Origin: Megasphaera paucivorans
Lineage (GTDB): Bacteria; Bacillota; Negativicutes; Veillonellales; Megasphaeraceae
Assembly (NCBI RefSeq): GCF_900103535.1
Contig: NZ_FNHQ01000002.1
Coordinates: 62,001 to 126,000 of the forward strand
DNA: 64,000 nucleotides
Reading direction: 5' to 3'
Shown here: positions 59,511 to 64,000 of the stretch, one piece after another
Numbering within the stretch: position 1 is the first letter of the stretch
Layout of the letters: each line of letters opens with the position of its first letter
Notes under the pieces: model-generated
What the model was told of the DNA's origin: nothing
Databases searched by the model: none
The model's input: only the letters and a program-made list of their open reading frames with translations
Made by a program: the position numbers and the translations under genes

Positions 59511-60671
59511 TTATAAATAAATGTATTCACTGGTCACAGGCTGGAGATGTTCTGATTTAACAGCAGCATAAATTTCGTCGAAAGAGCGGGTGTCGCTGAT
59601 TTCAAACTGTTCATCGCCTTTTTGTTCATCTTCTATTATATGGCCGCCTATACCAGTACATACACCGGCAGATATTTTTGTAGCAGCGATTTTGATAATA
59701 TTGTTGCGGAAATAAGGACTTTCTCTGCTGGAAACAACGATGCTGGCGTATGGCATAAATAAACGATAGGCACAAATTATCTGGACCAACTGCTTTTCAT
59801 GTACGTCTTTTGGATTTATTTTATCATTATTAATAATAGGACGAAGGCGTGGACATGACAGCGAGATTTCTGCATGAGGATATTTTTTTTGCATAAGCCA
59901 GGCATGCATACCGGTAGCAACAGCATCTTTTTGATAATCATCAAGTCCTAAGAGTGCTGCAAAACCAACCCCTCTCATGCCGCCTAAAATAGCTCTTTCC
60001 TGAGAATAAAAACGATAAGGGAAAATACGTTTGTGACCGGCGAGATGAAGCGTTTCGTATTTGTCAGAATTATACGTTTCTTGAAATACGGTGACATAGT
60101 CTGCGCCGCATTCGTGTAAATATTTGTATTCATCTACATTTACCGGATAAATTTCTACACCTACAATACGGAAATATTCCCTGGCAATTTTAATGGCATT
60201 ACCGATATACGCGACATCGGACATATGACGGCTTTCCCCGGTTAACATAAGAACTTCTTCTAATCCGGTTTTAGCAATATTTGTGCATTCTTGACGAAGT
60301 TCAGCATCAGACAACTTGGCACGATGTATTTTGTTGTGAGAATTGAAACCGCAGTAAATACAGTAATTTTCACAATAATTTGCAAAATAGATAGGTGTAA
60401 ATAAGTTAATGGAGTTACCAAAATGACGACGCGTTATCGTGTGTGCCTTTTGAGCCATTTCTTCCAGAAAAGGCAAAGCTGCCGTAGAAAGAAGAGCCAT
60501 AAAATCCTGAGGTTCCAAATGGGTTTTGGCAAGAGCGCTTTTTACATTTTTTGCGGTAAAGTCTTCATTGCGAAAAGCATCGTGATATTGCAGTACATCC
60601 TCCAGCATAGTAGAGTCGATAATTTCCATATCCGGTAAATATTTCATGTGATCGATACGTTTTTCTTCCAT
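59511..60671 (-). CDS. thiH: 2-iminoacetate synthase (radical SAM)
   Basis: A 386-aa radical-SAM enzyme that cleaves tyrosine to dehydroglycine for the thiazole ring, the oxygen-independent alternative to ThiO. The cluster motif CENYCIYCGF (CxxxCxxC) is in residues about 95-105, followed by EEVLMLTGESRHMSDV, ISLSCPRLRPI and VVSSRESPYFRN. The late KGDEQFEISDTRS is also family-typical. GGGGGTG precedes the ATG, 11 bases after thiG. Confirms anaerobic thiamine synthesis. Confidence 0.95.
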   Translation of the reverse strand: MEEKRIDHMKYLPDMEIIDSTMLEDVLQYHDAFRNEDFTAKNVKSALAKTHLEPQDFMALLSTAALPFLEEMAQKAHTITRRHFGNSINLFTPIYFANYCENYCIYCGFNSHNKIHRAKLSDAELRQECTNIAKTGLEEVLMLTGESRHMSDVAYIGNAIKIAREYFRIVGVEIYPVNVDEYKYLHECGADYVTVFQETYNSDKYETLHLAGHKRIFPYRFYSQERAILGGMRGVGFAALLGLDDYQKDAVATGMHAWLMQKKYPHAEISLSCPRLRPIINNDKINPKDVHEKQLVQIICAYRLFMPYASIVVSSRESPYFRNNIIKIAATKISAGVCTGIGGHIIEDEQKGDEQFEISDTRSFDEIYAAVKSEHLQPVTSEYIYL

Positions 60672-60682
60672 TATAACACCCC

Positions 60683-61453
60683 CTAATCTCCTAAAAAGCC
60701 TGTAAGCGGATCTGATGCAGAAGCCGTTTCACGAACTCTGCCAAGTCCAGATAGATAAGCGGCTCGGCCTGCTTCGATAGCTTGTCGGAATGCTTTTGCC
60801 ATAAGCGGTATATTACCAGATGTGGCAAGTGCGGTATTAGCCATAATTGCGGAAGCACCCATTTCCATGGCTTCACAGGCTTGGGAAGGACGGCCGATAC
60901 CTGCATCGATAATGACTGGCAAATCTATTTCATCAATGAGAATTTGAATGAAATCACGAGTAGAAAGTCCCTTATTCGTGCCAATTGGCGAAGCAAGGGG
61001 CATAATTGCGGCAGCACCGGCATCACGGAGAGAACGGGCCGCATATAAATCCGGGTACATGTAAGGCAATACGATGAACCCTTCTTTGGCAAGTTGTTCT
61101 GTTGCCTTGATGGTTTCGGCATTATCGGGGAGCAGGTATTTTGTGTCACGCATAACCTCGATTTTAATAAAATCTCCGCAGCCAAGTTCTCGGGAAAGAT
61201 GAGCAATGCGAATTGCTTCTTCGGCAGTACGGGCACTAGACGTATTTGGCAGCAGTGTTATTCCTTTGGGAATGTAATCAAGAATGTTATCTTTTTGACC
61301 AGCTTCGACACGCCGCAAAGCCATCGTAATGATTTCTGCACCAGCTTGTTCGACCGCCGCTTTAATTAAATCTACATTATACTTACCTGAACCTAAAATA
61401 AAACGAGATGAAAATTCATGACCGCCTAATACGAATGTATCGTTTGTTTCCAT
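60683..61453 (-). CDS. thiG: Thiazole synthase
   Basis: A 256-aa TIM barrel that builds thiazole phosphate from DXP, iminoacetate and ThiS thiocarboxylate. Key stretches are [42 protein letters not shown], the Schiff-base Lys in [31 protein letters not shown] and [21 protein letters not shown] precedes the ATG at 61453; the longer frame overlaps the thiS terminus region. It lies 52 bases downstream of thiS. Confidence 0.96.
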   Translation of the reverse strand: METNDTFVLGGHEFSSRFILGSGKYNVDLIKAAVEQAGAEIITMALRRVEAGQKDNILDYIPKGITLLPNTSSARTAEEAIRIAHLSRELGCGDFIKIEVMRDTKYLLPDNAETIKATEQLAKEGFIVLPYMYPDLYAARSLRDAGAAAIMPLASPIGTNKGLSTRDFIQILIDEIDLPVIIDAGIGRPSQACEAMEMGASAIMANTALATSGNIPLMAKAFRQAIEAGRAAYLSGLGRVRETASASDPLTGFLGD

Positions 61454-61505
61454 TATGACCACTCCTTGTTTTTTTATAGGGTACAACTGTCTTTTAGATG
61501 ACGGG

Positions 61506-61700
61506 TCAGCCGCCGCCGACAAATTGCACTATTTCTATTTTGTCGTTATCGGTAAGGCGCGTTTGCTCATAGGCACTGTGCGGTATGATGGAACCGTTAA
61601 GTTCAACTGCGACTCGTTCCTTTTGATAGCCCGCTTGTGTCAGATAGTTGTTTAACGTGATACCGTCAGCAACAACTTTTTTTCCATTGATGGTAAGCAT
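61506..61700 (-). CDS. thiS: Sulfur carrier protein ThiS
   Basis: A 64-aa ubiquitin-fold protein ending FVGGG, whose terminal Gly is adenylated by ThiF and converted to a thiocarboxylate. The opening [20 protein letters not shown] and the [35 protein letters not shown] end are diagnostic. It is the first gene of the thi operon, with AAAGGAGG before the ATG, immediately after a leader attenuator. Confidence 0.95.
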   Translation of the reverse strand: MLTINGKKVVADGITLNNYLTQAGYQKERVAVELNGSIIPHSAYEQTRLTDNDKIEIVQFVGGG

Positions 61701-61720
61701 AATATGAACCTCCTTTCTAA

Positions 61721-61781
61721 AAAAAATAAAAGCCGCACGAAGAATTACACCCTAGGTGGTGTACCCCTTCGTGCGGCTTTT
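61721..61781 (-). terminator. Leader attenuator of the thi operon
   Basis: On the minus strand, a perfect 15-bp outer stem (61781-61767 with 61742-61728) with a nested TACACC / GGTGTA stem is followed by TTTTATTTTTT. It lies between the thi promoter and thiS, so it should terminate or regulate. No TPP aptamer motifs (CTGAGA, ACCC…GAACCTG) are recognised in the roughly 100-base leader. Confidence 0.8.
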
Positions 61782-61802
61782 ATAGTTAGCACTCTAAGAA
61801 AA

Positions 61803-61830
61803 AGTATAGCCTTTTTTGCTGAAAAGTCAA
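61803..61830 (-). promoter_or_regulatory. Promoter of the thi operon
   Basis: On the minus strand: TTGACT (61830-61825), 16-base spacer, TATACT (61808-61803). It gives a leader of about 95 bases that contains the attenuator. Confidence 0.7.
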
Positions 61831-61903
61831 CTATTAATAGTGGAAAAATTTATTTCGTACATTTTCTGAATATGGTATGATATACATATGGGAGGTATCC
61901 GTC

Positions 61904-63172
61904 ATGAGTGAAGAATATACGCATATTTCAAAACAATTTTATTGGCATGATGAACAATTGAAAATGTTTTCGGATCAATTTTGTCATTCTCTGCATGATG
62001 CGATGAATGGACGGCCTTCTTCTCTTTCCAAATTGGATGCGTGCATCGGATTACCGTCGGGATATGAAAAGGGAGTCTACTTGGCACTGGATTGGGGCGG
62101 CACAAATATTCGAGCTTCTCGTGTGCGATTAATAGGAAAACGGTGTTATATTATAGAAAGGCAAGTAGCACGGCCTTTGAAAAGTATAGGACAATATGAT
62201 TTTACCAGCCCTGATACAGATATGGAGACATTATTTGATTTTATTGCTGATTGTGTAGCGGCAGTGGCTTTGCCAAATTGCACGTATGTACTGGGCCACA
62301 GTTTTTCTTTTGCTGTTTGCCAGGATCACATCCGAGATGCCCGGCTTCTGGCATGGTCTAAAGAAATCAAAGTACCTCATATGAAAGGGCGTTATATTAA
62401 CGAATTATTGCAGCAGGCATTGAGGCGGAGAGGATTGACGCATATCATTCCGACCGCTTTGATTAATGATACGACGGCGGCTCTTTTGGCATCTTCTTAT
62501 CGCGGCGGAGCATCCAAGGTAGCGGTTATCTGTGGAACTGGTTTTAATATTTGTTTTTATGATGCGGCAGCAGCCCGTATTTATAATATCGAAGCAGGAA
62601 ATTATAATGGCGGAAGACAATTAAAATGGGATAAGGAAGTAGACAAAGAATCGGAAAAACCAGGAGATCATTGTTTGGAAAAAATGGTAGCGGGTCGCTA
62701 TCTTTGTGAGATTTTCCGACGTACAGCGATGACTTATTTTGACATCGCAGACATTCCGGCGTGTACAACAGAGGAAATGAATGCGTTACTGCATATCACA
62801 GATGTACAGCAACTGCGGTTTATGATGGGGCGGCTATGGCATCGTATTATTATTCAGCAAGATATAGAACGGCTGAAGGATATGGCCGTTAGTATTTTTA
62901 TTCGGTCAGCTCAGTTAACGGGCGCTGCATGCAGCGGTGTTTTGCGATATCTTTATCCGAGTGGAGAGGTTCCAGAACAGACGCTTGCTATTGAAGGCAG
63001 TGTAATAGCAAATGTTACAGGCAGTATTGTAATGGTCCAAGATGCAATGCGTGCCTGTTTAGCCGTCGATGATTCAGGCTGGACTCGCCCGGTACCAGTT
63101 AAGCCTCTTATTGTTAAAGAGGGACCTGTTATTGGCGCGGCGGTTGCTGCGGCTATGTGTGTTTCTTCATAA
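61904..63172 (+). CDS. Eukaryotic-type hexokinase
   Basis: A 422-aa hexokinase of the eukaryotic (type A) family rather than the bacterial ROK/glucokinase kind. Phosphate-1 loop YLALDWGGTNIRASRVRL, the sugar-binding LGHSFSFAVCQ, LINDTTAALLASSY (catalytic Asp), phosphate-2 VICGTGFNICF and IEAGNYNGG are all in order. The C-terminus EGPVIGAAVAAAMC is the adenosine region. GGGAGG precedes the ATG at 61904. It phosphorylates glucose or a related hexose with ATP. The gene is divergent from the thi operon and overlaps the convergent bioB by six bases. Confidence 0.88.
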   Translation: MSEEYTHISKQFYWHDEQLKMFSDQFCHSLHDAMNGRPSSLSKLDACIGLPSGYEKGVYLALDWGGTNIRASRVRLIGKRCYIIERQVARPLKSIGQYDFTSPDTDMETLFDFIADCVAAVALPNCTYVLGHSFSFAVCQDHIRDARLLAWSKEIKVPHMKGRYINELLQQALRRRGLTHIIPTALINDTTAALLASSYRGGASKVAVICGTGFNICFYDAAAARIYNIEAGNYNGGRQLKWDKEVDKESEKPGDHCLEKMVAGRYLCEIFRRTAMTYFDIADIPACTTEEMNALLHITDVQQLRFMMGRLWHRIIIQQDIERLKDMAVSIFIRSAQLTGAACSGVLRYLYPSGEVPEQTLAIEGSVIANVTGSIVMVQDAMRACLAVDDSGWTRPVPVKPLIVKEGPVIGAAVAAAMCVSS

Positions 63173-64000
63173 ATGCGGGGCTGCAGTCCGGCGGTTTAAA
63201 TCACGAAGCATTTGTTGGTCTTCACTAATAGTGCGTCCCTTTGTTGTCAGATAATCGCCAATCATCAATCCGTTTAAACCCCCGGTTAAGGCATAAGCCT
63301 GCATGGACCGGAGGTTTATTTCGCGTCCGCCGGCGGTGCGGATGAGGGCATAAGGCAGAATGAATCGGAATACAGCAAAGGCTCGGAGAATTTCCCAGGG
63401 ATCAAGAGGGCTGTTGTTTTCAAAAGGGGTTCCTATGATGGGGTTCAAAATATTTAAAGGGATAGAATCAATGCCAAGAGACTTCAATGTAAAAGCCATT
63501 TCTATACGCTGACTGCGTGTTTCACCTAATCCGAATATTCCGCCTGAACAGAGTCGAAGACCAGCCTTTTGTGCAATATGAATGACGGACACTTTATCTG
63601 TAAATGTGTGAGTGGTACAAATTTGGGGAAAATATGAAGGTGCGGTTTCAATATTAGCATGATACCGGGAAATGCCGACTGTTTTTAGTGCTTTGGCTTG
63701 TGTAAGATTGATAAGACCCAAAGAGCAGCAGGTTTCTATTTTTATATCGTTTTTGATATGCTGCAGTGTTGTAAGAATTTGGTTGAATTCTTCTCCTTCT
63801 GAAACAGAACGTCCGCTGGTAACTATAGAGAAACGAGCAGCTCCCAAGGCTTTTGCTTTTCTTGCAGCGTTGATAATTGTATCGGAATCAAGTAATTTGT
63901 GGGTTGTGGCACCCGTATCGTAATGAATAGATTGAGCACAAAAACGGCAATTTTCAGAACATTTTCCCGAACGTCCATTAATGATGGCACAACAATCTAC
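63167..64000 (-). CDS. bioB: Biotin synthase, 5' end missing (runs off right edge)
   Basis: The C-terminal 277 residues of a radical-SAM biotin synthase, which inserts sulfur into dethiobiotin. The cluster motif is at the window edge: DCCAIINGRSGKCSENCRFCAQS (CxxxCxxC). ARFSIVTSGR, YHANIETAPSYFP and GIFGLGETRSQRIEMAFTLKSL follow, and the Arg ligand of the auxiliary cluster lies in ALIRTAGGREINLR. The initiation codon lies beyond 64000; the frame is open to the edge, so the internal TTG at 63847 is not the start. Its 3' end overlaps the hexokinase gene. Confidence 0.93.
   Translation of the reverse strand, partial: VDCCAIINGRSGKCSENCRFCAQSIHYDTGATTHKLLDSDTIINAARKAKALGAARFSIVTSGRSVSEGEEFNQILTTLQHIKNDIKIETCCSLGLINLTQAKALKTVGISRYHANIETAPSYFPQICTTHTFTDKVSVIHIAQKAGLRLCSGGIFGLGETRSQRIEMAFTLKSLGIDSIPLNILNPIIGTPFENNSPLDPWEILRAFAVFRFILPYALIRTAGGREINLRSMQAYALTGGLNGLMIGDYLTTKGRTISEDQQMLRDLNRRTAAPHL

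Noticed and set aside
61786-61794. TTAGCACTC, identical to one half of the CIRCE element bound by HrcA
   Set aside because: The second half GAGTGCTAA is absent after the required 9 bases, and no heat-shock gene is adjacent.

Overview
The window looks like a chromosomal segment of a low-GC, anaerobic, outer-membrane-bearing Firmicute (class Negativicutes, plausibly a Megasphaera-like Veillonellales). Two small signal-peptide-bearing beta-barrel proteins point to a diderm cell. An acetate-type CoA-transferase, a monomeric [FeFe]-hydrogenase and radical-SAM thiamine and biotin enzymes point to a fermenting anaerobe. There is no rRNA gene to fix the genus, so this is inference. No phage, insertion sequence, CRISPR array or plasmid function was seen.

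Layout. 1-221 is the start of alanine dehydrogenase. 710-8171 is a gluconate locus (gnd, an RpiR regulator, an IlvD/Edd dehydratase, gluconokinase, GntP permease) tied together by copies of a TGATA-N6-TATCA operator. 8323-12095 is a second sugar operon (FGGY kinase, D-2-hydroxyacid dehydrogenase, zinc dehydrogenase) whose substrate is unknown. 12211-22000 is mixed: TIM-barrel isomerase, ApbE flavinyltransferase, an outer-membrane protein, a GntR regulator, queC, CoA-transferase, TSUP permease and hydrogenase. 21876-28226 holds regulators, a DUF2156 protein, a membrane-anchored dead DnaQ-like exonuclease, a NYN-LOTUS protein, a LysR/TSUP divergon and a flavin reductase.

28330-36354 is a GntR-headed carbohydrate operon: split transketolase, MFS carrier, SDR and MDR dehydrogenases, class II aldolase and phosphofructokinase. 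Transketolase, PFK and aldolase together could run the sedoheptulose-bisphosphate version of the pentose phosphate pathway. 36498-42843 has another MFS carrier, an LDH/MDH-family enzyme with malate-type specificity residues, and a TetR-controlled HlyD/ABC exporter. 42894-50955 is cell-wall sugar recycling: mupG-murP-murQ, nagA, a Crp/Fnr regulator, a GarR-like reductase and a lipoprotein NagZ. 50997-54736 carries an MBL-fold protein, a tandem HD-GYP protein and a NifX/Mrp/DUF134 cluster. After tRNA-Val(CAC) come an HxlR/PNPOx divergon, a second outer-membrane protein, and the thiSGHFE-nicotinamidase operon read leftward behind a leader attenuator. A eukaryotic-type hexokinase and the 5' part of bioB close the window.

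Start codons were moved inward from the longest reading frame wherever a clear Shine-Dalgarno sequence showed the long version starts too early. All functions come from reading motifs by eye; no database search was run.
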